From Pseudomonadota bacterium (GTDB taxonomy: Bacteria; Pseudomonadota; Alphaproteobacteria; Rhizobiales; Pleomorphomonadaceae), in assembly GCA_023436885.1 (NCBI GenBank), contig JAEZHI010000032.1, forward strand, positions 62,001-126,000: 64,000 nt of DNA, written 5' to 3'. The position numbers were made by a program, and so were the translations under genes. This document shows, piece by piece, positions 17,178-25,338 of this stretch. The first letter of the stretch is position 1. Each line of letters begins with the position of its first letter. The notes under the pieces are model-generated. The model searched no databases. It saw nothing but the letters and a program-made list of their open reading frames with translations, and was not told where the DNA came from.

Positions 17178-18788
17178 GTGTCCGAATTGTCTTCCCCTGA
17201 AATTCCAGACGATACCTCTACGGGCAGGGCAGTACTCGAAGCAGTGGCGGCGGGCATTGGCGCCGTCGTGCTGGACGGCAAGCCCATGCATTTCGCGGCG
17301 ATCCGCCGTTTGGCGGCAGGCATGGATGCCGTGGTAATCGACGAGACGGCACTGGCCTTGGTTGGCGCCGCCAGGGCAGCCTTCGAAAAGGCTCTGGCCG
17401 CCGGTACGCTGGTTTACGGCGCGAACACCGGCGTCGGCGCCATGAAAGACTGGGCACCTTCGCCGCAAAATCTCGCGCGCTTCAATGCCGACCTGGTCAT
17501 CGCTCACTCCTTCGGTGTCGGTACGCCGTTGCCCGTGCCTGTTACTCGCCTCGCCATGGCGATCCGCGCCAACACAATGCTCGCCGGACACACAGGATCG
17601 ACACCAGACCTGGCTCGTCAGCTCGTCGCTTGGCTGAACTCCGGATTGACGCCACTTCTGAGACCTGTGGGCTCGATCGGCGCCGGTGACATCGGCTTGA
17701 TGGGACAGGTCGGCGCTGCCCTGGCGGGTGACGGCGAAGCTATGTTGGCCGGGGATCTCCTGCCGGCCTTGGAAGCGATTGCCCGTGCTGGGCTTCAGCC
17801 GTTTGAATGTGGCATCAGGGACAGCCTGGCCGCGCTGAGTTCCAACGCCGCCGGCGTTGCGCTGGCCGCTTCGGCCATCGGCCGGGCAGCCGGAACGCTG
17901 CGCACGTTGATGGCGACGGGACTTGCCGCCGCCTCCGCCGCAGGTTCACTGCCTGCGCCGGCGCTGGCCGCCACCGTTCTCGGCACGCCGCGCCAGGCTG
18001 AGGTCGGACGCTGGATTGACACCGGCCGCACCGAATCCGGAATTCTCCCCGGCGACCGCGTCCACGATCCGCTCAGCCTCAGGATGATGCCCCAGGTGTT
18101 CTCGGCCGCAATTGACGCTGTTGAGGCCGCCGGCCGTGCCGTTGTGGCCGACACCGCCCGCAATGATGACAACCCGGTCGTGGTGGGCGGCACCGTCCTG
18201 TCGTCTGGCGGCTCGCTGCCACTCGACCTGACGCTGGCAGTCGAGGGCGCGACGCTGGCACTCGCACATCTGGCGCGAAACGCCATGAACCGCTGCATCC
18301 TCATCGCCAACGGTCGTCTGGTCGGTCTACCGGTCAATCTCGTGGCGCCCGGCATTACCATGACGGGCTTCGGCCCGGTACTGAAGCTCGCCGCCGAACT
18401 GTTCGCTCGGGTTCGTCATCTCGCCGTGCCGGTTTCGACGGAACCGGTCGTGGTCGCCGATGGTTTGGAAGACGAGGCGACGTTCCTTCCGCTGGCGGTC
18501 GACAACCTGTCCCGTGCACTCGATGCGCTGGATTTGTTGGCAGCGCTCGAAGCGCTGATTGCCGCCGCCGCCTTCGATGTGGCCGGTCTTCGCCCGGAAG
18601 GGCTTGCTGGCCGCGTTCATAACGCCGTGCGCCGCTTCGCCGCGCGGCACGACCGCGACCGAAGACTATCGCGTGAGATTGAGACCATTGCCACCGACCT
18701 CGCCTCTCCGCAACGGATTGCCGAATTTGGAAAGGCCGCACCACTGCCAGGTTTCGACGACTTTTTTGCTATTTTCGACAGCGCCTGA
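17178..18788 (+). CDS. Probable ergothionase (MIO-less aromatic ammonia-lyase homologue)
   Basis: A 536-residue member of the histidine/phenylalanine ammonia-lyase family: LVYGANTGVGAM carries the catalytic tyrosine, then VIAHSFGVGTPLP, DRVHDPLSLRMMPQV and ARNDDNPVVV. The region that normally reads G-A-S-G-D and makes the MIO cofactor reads GSIGAGDIGLM: the serine is missing, so no MIO can form. This is the hallmark of ergothionase, which eliminates trimethylamine from ergothioneine to give thiourocanate without MIO. The downstream genes fit the rest of that route. Start GTG 17178 has an AAAGG ribosome site; an upstream TTG does not. Not likely to be a true histidine ammonia-lyase. Confidence 0.8.
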   Translation: MSELSSPEIPDDTSTGRAVLEAVAAGIGAVVLDGKPMHFAAIRRLAAGMDAVVIDETALALVGAARAAFEKALAAGTLVYGANTGVGAMKDWAPSPQNLARFNADLVIAHSFGVGTPLPVPVTRLAMAIRANTMLAGHTGSTPDLARQLVAWLNSGLTPLLRPVGSIGAGDIGLMGQVGAALAGDGEAMLAGDLLPALEAIARAGLQPFECGIRDSLAALSSNAAGVALAASAIGRAAGTLRTLMATGLAAASAAGSLPAPALAATVLGTPRQAEVGRWIDTGRTESGILPGDRVHDPLSLRMMPQVFSAAIDAVEAAGRAVVADTARNDDNPVVVGGTVLSSGGSLPLDLTLAVEGATLALAHLARNAMNRCILIANGRLVGLPVNLVAPGITMTGFGPVLKLAAELFARVRHLAVPVSTEPVVVADGLEDEATFLPLAVDNLSRALDALDLLAALEALIAAAAFDVAGLRPEGLAGRVHNAVRRFAARHDRDRRLSREIETIATDLASPQRIAEFGKAAPLPGFDDFFAIFDSA

Positions 18789-18870
18789 GAAAGCCGTGCC
18801 TCTCAATGGCCGGTGAAGACTGAAAAAATGGAACGGGACCAACCACCCGCTACCAGCCAGGAGAACAGTG

Positions 18871-19779
18871 ATGACCCTTTTGAAATACGCCACCGCTGTG
18901 CTTGCCCTAGGTCTTCTCGCCGGCACTGCCGACGCCAAGGTCGTAGTGTCGTCGAAGATCGACACAGAAGGCGGCGTCATCGGCAATATCATTCTGCTCG
19001 CCCTTCAGAATGCCGGCATCGAGGCCGAAGATCGCATCCAGCTCGGCGCGACACCAGTCGTGCGCAAGGCGATCACTGCAGGCGAAATCGACATCTATCC
19101 CGAATACACGGGCAACGCTGCCTTCTTCTTCAACAAGGCCGACGACCCGCTCTGGAAGGATGCCGCCAAGGCCTACCAGGAAGCCAAGAAACTCGACTAT
19201 GACGCCAACAAGATCGTCTGGCTGACCCCGTCGCCGGCCAACAACACATGGGCGATCGCGCTCCGCAAGGAGGTTGCCGACAAGGCCGGCGTCAAGACGC
19301 TCAGCGAGTTCGGTGCCTGGGTGGCCAAGGGAGGAACCGTCAAGCTGGCCGGATCGGCCGAATTCGTCAATTCGGCCTCGGCGCTGCCCTCGTTCCAGAC
19401 GACCTATGGCTTCAAGCTCACGCCGGAACAACTGATCGTTCTGTCGGGGGGCGACACGGCAGCCACCATCAAGGCTGCAGCCGACCAGACCAACGGCGCC
19501 AATGCGGCCATGGTCTACGGCACCGATGGTGCCATCGCCCCGTCCGGCCTCGTCGTGCTCACGGACGACAAGGCGGTGCAGCCTGTCTACCAGCCGACTG
19601 CCATCGTTCGCGAGGAAGTGCTGAAAGCCAATCCGAAGATCGCCGACACGCTGAAGCCAATCTTTGAAAGCCTCGACCTGACCACGCTTCAGACCCTTAA
19701 CGCCCGCGTCCAGATCAACGGTGAGCCGGCCAAAGCGGTCGCCCAGGATTATCTGAAGTCCAAGGGCTTCTTGAAGTAA
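18871..19779 (+). CDS. Periplasmic binding protein of an osmoprotectant-type ABC importer
   Basis: A 302-residue protein with signal peptide (cleavage near GTADA) and the type II binding fold of the OpuAC/OsmF family: VVVSSKIDTEGGVIGNIILL, AGEIDIYPEYTGNAAFF and WAIALRKEVADKAG. No lipobox cysteine is present, so it is probably free in the periplasm. Family members bind quaternary amines such as glycine betaine, choline or ergothioneine. Given its place in the ergothioneine-like cluster, that betaine is the likely ligand (inference). Start ATG 18871 follows AGGAG at a spacing of seven; the GTG one codon before is not needed. Confidence 0.85.
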   Translation: MTLLKYATAVLALGLLAGTADAKVVVSSKIDTEGGVIGNIILLALQNAGIEAEDRIQLGATPVVRKAITAGEIDIYPEYTGNAAFFFNKADDPLWKDAAKAYQEAKKLDYDANKIVWLTPSPANNTWAIALRKEVADKAGVKTLSEFGAWVAKGGTVKLAGSAEFVNSASALPSFQTTYGFKLTPEQLIVLSGGDTAATIKAAADQTNGANAAMVYGTDGAIAPSGLVVLTDDKAVQPVYQPTAIVREEVLKANPKIADTLKPIFESLDLTTLQTLNARVQINGEPAKAVAQDYLKSKGFLK

Positions 19780-19789
19780 CAGTCTCAAG

Positions 19790-19816
19790 CGGAGGGGTTA
19801 CCCGCCCCTCCGTTTT
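19790..19816 (+). terminator. Intercistronic terminator between binding protein and permease
   Basis: The stem CGGAGGGG/CCCCTCCG with a 7-base loop is followed by TTTT. It lies 10 bp after the binding-protein stop and 20 bp before the permease start, a usual place for partial termination that lets the binding protein be made in excess over the membrane parts. Confidence 0.7.
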
Positions 19817-19835
19817 CTCCATCCCGGGGATTGCC

Positions 19836-21020
19836 ATGACGACGCTCGCAGACGCCGCAATGGATGGAGACGCATCGCCGCGTGTCGACCGTCTCGGTGT
19901 CGCCATCGCCATCCTCGTCGCGGTGGCGCTGGCATTGCCGTTTGCAACCTTCCGGGCGACCCGCATAGCATCGGGAACCGGGCTTCGACTGTTTGACGCA
20001 CTGCCAGTGGGCACGGCAGCAGCAGTAGTTGCCGTACTCATGGCCACCCTCGTGGCAGCGATCGCAAGCCGCTGGCCATTTTTTCGTCTCGCCCTTGGCG
20101 CGCTGGCGCTCGCCGGGCTGACGCTCGGAATTGGCGCCGCCGGTGCTCATCTGACACCGGCCGACAATCCTTATGCCCGCATCGCCCCCGCGTCCGGCTT
20201 CTGGGTTGCCCTGTTCGCTACCGCCATGCTGGTCACCGACGCCATGGTGCGCCTGAGGCTGGGCCCGGTCGGTCGACTGGTCGCGCTTGCTGCCACAGCC
20301 GTTCTGATCGCTGCCCTGCTCGCATCCGGCGCCTGGAGCCACCTGTCGCTACTGGCCGAATACCGTAGCCGTGCCGATGTGTTCTGGCGCGAAGCGGGCA
20401 CCCATCTGATGCTCGCTGCCGGCTCGCTCGCCGCCGCCTTGGCGGTAGGTCTCCCGCTTGGCGTTCTCGCCTATCAGGTCCGCGCCATCCGCGATCCTCT
20501 GATCAATGTCCTCAACATCATCCAGACCATCCCGTCCATGGCGCTGTTCGGCATCCTGATCGCCCCGCTCGGCTGGATCGCCGCCAACGTGCCGGGGGCA
20601 CACGCCATCGGCATTCGCGGCATCGGCATGGCGCCTGCCTTCCTGGCGCTGTTCCTTTATTCACTGCTGCCAATGGTCGCCAACACCGTGGTTGGCCTCT
20701 CCGGCGTGTCGCGCGCCGTGGTCGACGCCGCGCGTGGCATGGGCCTCACCGAGCGACAGTTGCTGCTGCAAGTCGAAATGCCGCTCGCCCTGCCGGTGAT
20801 CCTCACCGGCATCCGCATCGTGCTGGTCCAGAACATCGGCCTTGCCACGGTGGCGGCGCTGATCGGCGGTGGCGGCTTCGGCGTCTTCCTGTTCCAGGGG
20901 CTCGGCCAGACCGCCACCGACCTCATCCTGCTCGGCGCATTGCCGCCGGTGGCGCTGGCTTTTGCTGCCGCCGTCGTGCTCGACGCCGTCATCGAGATTT
21001 CCGGCAAGGGCAAGGCATGA
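19836..21020 (+). CDS. Osmoprotectant-type ABC permease, long YehY-like form
   Basis: A 394-residue inner-membrane protein with an N-terminal set of extra hydrophobic segments (residues about 20-180) before the BPD_transp_1 core (residues about 190-390). The core contains the EAA-loop motif VDAARGMGLTERQLLLQVEMP that docks with the ATPase. The long form resembles YehY of the OsmU betaine system. The last codon overlaps the ATPase gene by 4 bp. It is the first of two permeases, so the transporter is probably a heterodimer. Confidence 0.84.
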   Translation: MTTLADAAMDGDASPRVDRLGVAIAILVAVALALPFATFRATRIASGTGLRLFDALPVGTAAAVVAVLMATLVAAIASRWPFFRLALGALALAGLTLGIGAAGAHLTPADNPYARIAPASGFWVALFATAMLVTDAMVRLRLGPVGRLVALAATAVLIAALLASGAWSHLSLLAEYRSRADVFWREAGTHLMLAAGSLAAALAVGLPLGVLAYQVRAIRDPLINVLNIIQTIPSMALFGILIAPLGWIAANVPGAHAIGIRGIGMAPAFLALFLYSLLPMVANTVVGLSGVSRAVVDAARGMGLTERQLLLQVEMPLALPVILTGIRIVLVQNIGLATVAALIGGGGFGVFLFQGLGQTATDLILLGALPPVALAFAAAVVLDAVIEISGKGKA

Positions 21021-21955
21021 TCGAACTCAGCCACCTCACCAAGGTCTATGGCGATATCGCCGTCGTGAACGACGTCAACATGGCGATCGAGTCCGGCACG
21101 ATCACCGTCATCGTCGGTACCTCCGGCTCAGGCAAATCGACGCTGCTCCGCATGGTCAACCGGTTGATCGAACCCACCGAGGGCCGCGTCTTCATCGAAG
21201 GTCGCGATGTTTCCATGCTGGCAGCCTACGAGCTTCGTCGCTCGATCGGCTACGCCATCCAGAACCACGGCCTGTTCCCGCACTGGACTGTCGCTCGCAA
21301 CATCGCCACCGTGCCGATGCTGCTCGGCTGGGATCGGAAAAAGGTTGTCGCCCGCGTTGAGGAGCTGATGGAGCTGTTCCAGCTCGATCACACCCAGTTC
21401 GCCAACCGTTATCCGCACGAACTTTCCGGTGGCCAGCAGCAGCGCGTCGGCGTTGCCCGGGCGATGGCCGCCAAGCCCGCCCTTCTGCTGATGGATGAGC
21501 CGTTCGGCGCCCTCGACCCGATCATCCGCGCCAAGGCGCAAGCCGACCTCAAGACCATCCAGAGGCATACCGGCACCACCATCCTGCTGGTCACCCACGA
21601 CATGGCCGAGGCTGTTCATCTCGGCGATCGCATCGCGGTCATGGACGGCGGCCATCTCAAGCAATATGCGCCGGCTGCCGACATTCTGGCTCGGCCCGCC
21701 GATGCTTTTGTCGACGACCTGATTGGCGCTCTCGATCGGCCGTTCCACTACCTCACCCTCGGCACGGTGGGCTCGGCGCTCGAACCGGGTGAAGCTGACG
21801 GCGCACCGCTCAACGCCGACGCCAGCCTCTACGAGGGCCTCGGTGCGCTGCTATGGTCGGGCCGCAAAGCGGCGCCGGTGGTCGATTCTGCCGGAGCGCC
21901 GGTCGGGCGCGTCAGTCTTGAGAGCATAGCCGGGCGGGCGGCTCGACCGCAATGA
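21017..21955 (+). CDS. Osmoprotectant-type ABC importer ATPase
   Basis: A 312-residue ABC ATPase. Visible are Walker A GTSGSGKST, the Q-loop region IGYAIQNHGLFPHWT, signature LSGGQQQRV, Walker B LLLMDEPFGALD and the switch histidine in LLVTHDMAEAV. The roughly 90-residue C-terminal extension (LYEGLGALLWSGRKAAPVVD, then GRVSLESIAG) looks like a remnant CBS domain, which in OpuCA-type proteins can sense ionic strength. It overlaps both flanking permease genes by 4 bp and powers the importer. Confidence 0.88.
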   Translation: MIELSHLTKVYGDIAVVNDVNMAIESGTITVIVGTSGSGKSTLLRMVNRLIEPTEGRVFIEGRDVSMLAAYELRRSIGYAIQNHGLFPHWTVARNIATVPMLLGWDRKKVVARVEELMELFQLDHTQFANRYPHELSGGQQQRVGVARAMAAKPALLLMDEPFGALDPIIRAKAQADLKTIQRHTGTTILLVTHDMAEAVHLGDRIAVMDGGHLKQYAPAADILARPADAFVDDLIGALDRPFHYLTLGTVGSALEPGEADGAPLNADASLYEGLGALLWSGRKAAPVVDSAGAPVGRVSLESIAGRAARPQ

Positions 21956-22707
21956 TCCGCCTCGGCAATATTCTGCGCCTTCTGGTCTTTCTGGCGCTCA
22001 TCGCCTTTCTGCTCGCGCCGGAACGCTTTGCCGGGCTGCTAGCGCCCCTGACCGAAAATGGTGCGCCACCGATCTATAATCAGGGCAGCCTCATCGACCT
22101 GACTTTGTCGCACCTGTTCACCGTCGCCGTGTCGACGCTCGCCGCCGCCATGGTGGCAGTGAGCCTGGCCATTTTCGTCACAAGGCCTGCCGGCGCGGAG
22201 TTCCTCGCCCTGTCACGCGCCGTGGTCAACATCGGCCAGACCTTCCCTCCGGTGGCGGTGCTGGCGCTGTCGGTACCGGCGATGGGCTTCGGTGAAGCGC
22301 CGACACGCATGGCGCTGTTCCTCTATGGCCTGTTGCCGATCTTCGAGAATACCCTGGTCGGCCTATCGACGCTGCCGCCGACGGTCATCGAGGCCGCCTC
22401 AGCGATGGGGATGACCAACCGGCAGCGGCTTGTGAAGGTCGAACTGCCGCTCGCCATGCCCTTGATCATCGAGGGTATCCGGCTTTCGGCGATCATCGGC
22501 CTCGCCACGGCGACTATCGGTTCGACAGTGGCAGCCAAGGGGCTCGGCGAGGTGATCGTCGCTGGCCTTCTCTCCAACAATCTCGCCTTCATCGTCCAGG
22601 GCGGTGTCGTCACCGGCATTCTGGCGGTGCTGATTTCCGATGGCTTTCAAGCCGTGGCGCGCACTGCGGAAAAGCGGCGTGGCGCACGGCTGCAGACGGA
22701 GACCTGA
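21952..22707 (+). CDS. Osmoprotectant-type ABC permease, short YehW-like form
   Basis: A 251-residue permease with about five transmembrane segments. The EAA-type loop reads IEAASAMGMTNRQRLVKVELP. It completes the four-gene importer (binding protein, two permeases, ATPase). It overlaps the ATPase gene by 4 bp and is followed three bases later by the hydantoinase-like gene, showing that transport and catabolism are one transcription unit. Confidence 0.85.
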   Translation: MIRLGNILRLLVFLALIAFLLAPERFAGLLAPLTENGAPPIYNQGSLIDLTLSHLFTVAVSTLAAAMVAVSLAIFVTRPAGAEFLALSRAVVNIGQTFPPVAVLALSVPAMGFGEAPTRMALFLYGLLPIFENTLVGLSTLPPTVIEAASAMGMTNRQRLVKVELPLAMPLIIEGIRLSAIIGLATATIGSTVAAKGLGEVIVAGLLSNNLAFIVQGGVVTGILAVLISDGFQAVARTAEKRRGARLQTET

Positions 22708-22710
22708 GCC

Positions 22711-24084
22711 ATGTCCGATTTCGACCTCGTCCTCGCCGGCACACTGGTTCTGCCGGACGGGCTGGTGCCGCACGGCTTTGTCGCCGTTTCGGCTGGCAAG
22801 ATCATGATGGTCGGTCGCGGCGTGGCGCCCGAAGCTCGCATCCGTCACGACCTCGGCAAGGCGTTGATCCTGCCAGGCGTCATCGACGCCCAGGTGCACT
22901 CGCTTTCCCAAAAAGGACAGGAAGACTTCATCTGGTCGACGCGAGCGGCCGCTGCCGGCGGCGTCACCACCATCGTCGACATGCCCTATGACGAGGGCGA
23001 TGTGGTCAACTCGGCAGATGCCGTCAGGCGCAAGATCGCCCATGCGGAAAGTCGGGCACGCGTCGACTTCGCTCTGCACGGTACCATCGACCCGACGGAG
23101 GGCTCGAGCCGCATCCCCGAGATGATCGAGGCAGGCGTCGCGGCGTTCAAGTTCTCGACCTTCGGCACCCACCCGACACGCTTTCCCCGCATCCCCCCGG
23201 AAATGCTCTACGACGCCTTCGCGACGATCGCGCCTTTCGGTCTCGCCGCCGGTGTCCACAATGAGAACCACGAGGCCGTCGAAGCCTATATGGCGAAGGT
23301 GCGCGCAGCCGGGATGACCGACTGGCGCGCTCACGGCCTCTCAAGGCCGCCAATCACCGAGACGCTGGCCATGGCCGAGATCTACGAGATCGGCGCCGCT
23401 ACCGGTTGCGATGCGCACGTTGTCCATTGTTCGATCGGACGCGGCTACGAGCTCGCCGCCCGCTATCGCGCTGAGGGCCACGTGGCGACGGCCGAGGCCT
23501 GCATTCACTATCTGACGCTCGACGAAGAGCACGACGTCGCCCGGCTCGGCGGCAAGGCCAAGATCAACCCGCCGATTCGTCCGCGCGCCGAGGTGGAAAC
23601 CCTGTGGCGCCATGTCGCGGCCGGCAACGTCTGGCTGGTTTCCACCGACCACGTCGCCTGGTCGGAAGAGCGCAAGACCGACCCGGACATGCTGAAGAAT
23701 TCCTCCGGCGTACCCGGCCTCGAGGCGATGCTTCCGCTGTTCGTCAAGGGTGCGCTCGAGCGTGGCGTGTCGCTTGCCTGGGCGGCGCGACTGATGGCCC
23801 AGAACCCGGCTCGCCATTTCCGCATCGATCACGTCAAGGGCGCGCTGACCGTCGGCCGCGACGCCGATATCGTGGTGATGACGCCGGAGCCTTACGTCTA
23901 CGACGCGGCGAAGTCTGGCAACACAGTGGTCGGCTGGTCGCCCTACAACGGCATGACGCTGCCTTGGCGTGTCGCCGCGACATATAACCGCGGCGAAGCG
24001 GTATTCGATGGAACGACGGTCGTCGCCGAGCCCGGCAAAGGTCGTTTCGTGCGACCGCCGCTGACGCGGGTGATCTCGCAATGA
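22711..24084 (+). CDS. Hydantoinase/dihydroorotase-type amidohydrolase, atypical metal site
   Basis: A 457-residue cyclic amidohydrolase of the allantoinase/dihydropyrimidinase family. Probable site residues: Lys147 in AAFKFSTFG (carboxylated lysine), His183 in GVHNENHE, His236 or His239 in HVVHCSIGRGYEL and Asp313 in VSTDHVAWSEE. Where family members have the metal-binding pair H-x-H, this protein has QVH (Gln61). In the proposed pathway it would open the hydantoin ring of hydantoin-5-propionate to N-carbamoyl-L-glutamate. It overlaps the carbamoylase gene by 4 bp. Allantoinase is the main alternative, but no other allantoin gene is present. Confidence 0.75.
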   Translation: MSDFDLVLAGTLVLPDGLVPHGFVAVSAGKIMMVGRGVAPEARIRHDLGKALILPGVIDAQVHSLSQKGQEDFIWSTRAAAAGGVTTIVDMPYDEGDVVNSADAVRRKIAHAESRARVDFALHGTIDPTEGSSRIPEMIEAGVAAFKFSTFGTHPTRFPRIPPEMLYDAFATIAPFGLAAGVHNENHEAVEAYMAKVRAAGMTDWRAHGLSRPPITETLAMAEIYEIGAATGCDAHVVHCSIGRGYELAARYRAEGHVATAEACIHYLTLDEEHDVARLGGKAKINPPIRPRAEVETLWRHVAAGNVWLVSTDHVAWSEERKTDPDMLKNSSGVPGLEAMLPLFVKGALERGVSLAWAARLMAQNPARHFRIDHVKGALTVGRDADIVVMTPEPYVYDAAKSGNTVVGWSPYNGMTLPWRVAATYNRGEAVFDGTTVVAEPGKGRFVRPPLTRVISQ

Positions 24085-25334
24085 CCAACCGCCTCGCCCG
24101 TGCCGACCGCATCGCTGCCGACATCGATGCGCTGGCGGCACTGACCGATCCCGACCGTCCCTGGACGCGTCGTGCCTTCACGCCGCGCTTCCTCGATGGA
24201 CGCGCGTATGTCGAGAAGGCAATGCGGGACGCCGGCCTGACAGTGCGGATCGACAGCGCCGGCAACATGATCGGCCGCCGACCCGGTCGCGTCCCCGGCA
24301 AGGGTGTGCTCGCCGTTGGTTCGCATTCGGATACGGTGCCGGACGGCGGCCGATTCGACGGCATCGCCGGTGTCGTCGCCGGCCTGGAACTCGCCCGCGT
24401 CCTCAGCGAGCGCGGCATCGAACTCGACCATGACCTGGAGGTGATCGACTGCCTCGCCGAGGAAGTCTCGATCTTCGGTGTCTCCTGTATCGGCTCGCGA
24501 GCCATTGCCGGGGTGTTGCCAGAGGACTGGCTCGGCCGGTCCGTCGATGGACTGACGCTCGAAGCCGGCATCAACGATGTCGGCGGCGACCCCGCTCGCC
24601 TCATTGAGGCAGAACGGACGGATATCGCCGCCTTCCTGGAACTGCACATCGAGCAGGGACCGGTTCTGGAGGCCGATCAGCTTGATGTCGGAATCGTCAC
24701 AGCGATTGCTGGCATCACGCGTGTCGAGATTATCGTTACCGGCAGAGCCGATCATGCCGGTACTACGCCGATGACGGCGCGGGCCGACGCACTGGTCGCT
24801 GCCGCCGATCTGGTGACGGTCATCGACCGATTGGCGCTGGAACGATCGCGCGGCAACGCTCATTTCGCCGCCACGGTCGGCGAATTCTCCATTTTTCCAG
24901 GCGCCGCCAACGTCGTACCGTCGTCGGCTCGCATGCTGATCGACGCCCGCGCCGAGCGGCGCGCCGACATGGACGCCTTCCTCACCGACCTCACACGCGT
25001 CGTGGCCGAGGTAGCAATCCGTCGCGCCGTCGCGATCGCCGAACCGCGCCTCGTGTCCGACAACCAGCCGACACCCTCCGACCCGGCACTGGTAGCGTTG
25101 CTCGAAACCGCTGCCAACGCAGCCGGCGCCACTCATCGCCGCATGGCCTCCGGCGCCGGCCACGACATGGCCTTCTTCGTTCGCATTGCGCCTGCCGCCA
25201 TGCTTTTCGTCCCCTGCCGAAACGGCCGCAGCCATTCCCCAGACGAATGGGCGGAACCCTCGGCCATCGCCCTCGGCACCGATGTATTGATCGAAACCAT
25301 CCGGCGCCTCGACGCGCGCCAAGACACGGAGTGA
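24081..25334 (+). CDS. Zn-dependent N-carbamoyl amino acid hydrolase (M20/hydantoinase-carbamoylase family)
   Basis: A 417-residue amidase of the hydantoinase/carbamoylase branch of the M20 family. Metal and catalytic residues are visible: His and Asp in AVGSHSDTVPDGGRFDGIAG, the tandem Glu in DCLAEEVSIFG, LHIEQGPVLEA, the GRADHAGTTPM dimer-domain motif, and the late histidine in SGAGHDMAFF. It would split N-carbamoyl-L-glutamate into glutamate, carbon dioxide and ammonia, the last step of the proposed route. Allantoate amidohydrolase is a close relative and is possible on sequence alone. Confidence 0.8.
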   Translation: MTNRLARADRIAADIDALAALTDPDRPWTRRAFTPRFLDGRAYVEKAMRDAGLTVRIDSAGNMIGRRPGRVPGKGVLAVGSHSDTVPDGGRFDGIAGVVAGLELARVLSERGIELDHDLEVIDCLAEEVSIFGVSCIGSRAIAGVLPEDWLGRSVDGLTLEAGINDVGGDPARLIEAERTDIAAFLELHIEQGPVLEADQLDVGIVTAIAGITRVEIIVTGRADHAGTTPMTARADALVAAADLVTVIDRLALERSRGNAHFAATVGEFSIFPGAANVVPSSARMLIDARAERRADMDAFLTDLTRVVAEVAIRRAVAIAEPRLVSDNQPTPSDPALVALLETAANAAGATHRRMASGAGHDMAFFVRIAPAAMLFVPCRNGRSHSPDEWAEPSAIALGTDVLIETIRRLDARQDTE

Positions 25335-25338
25335 ACCC

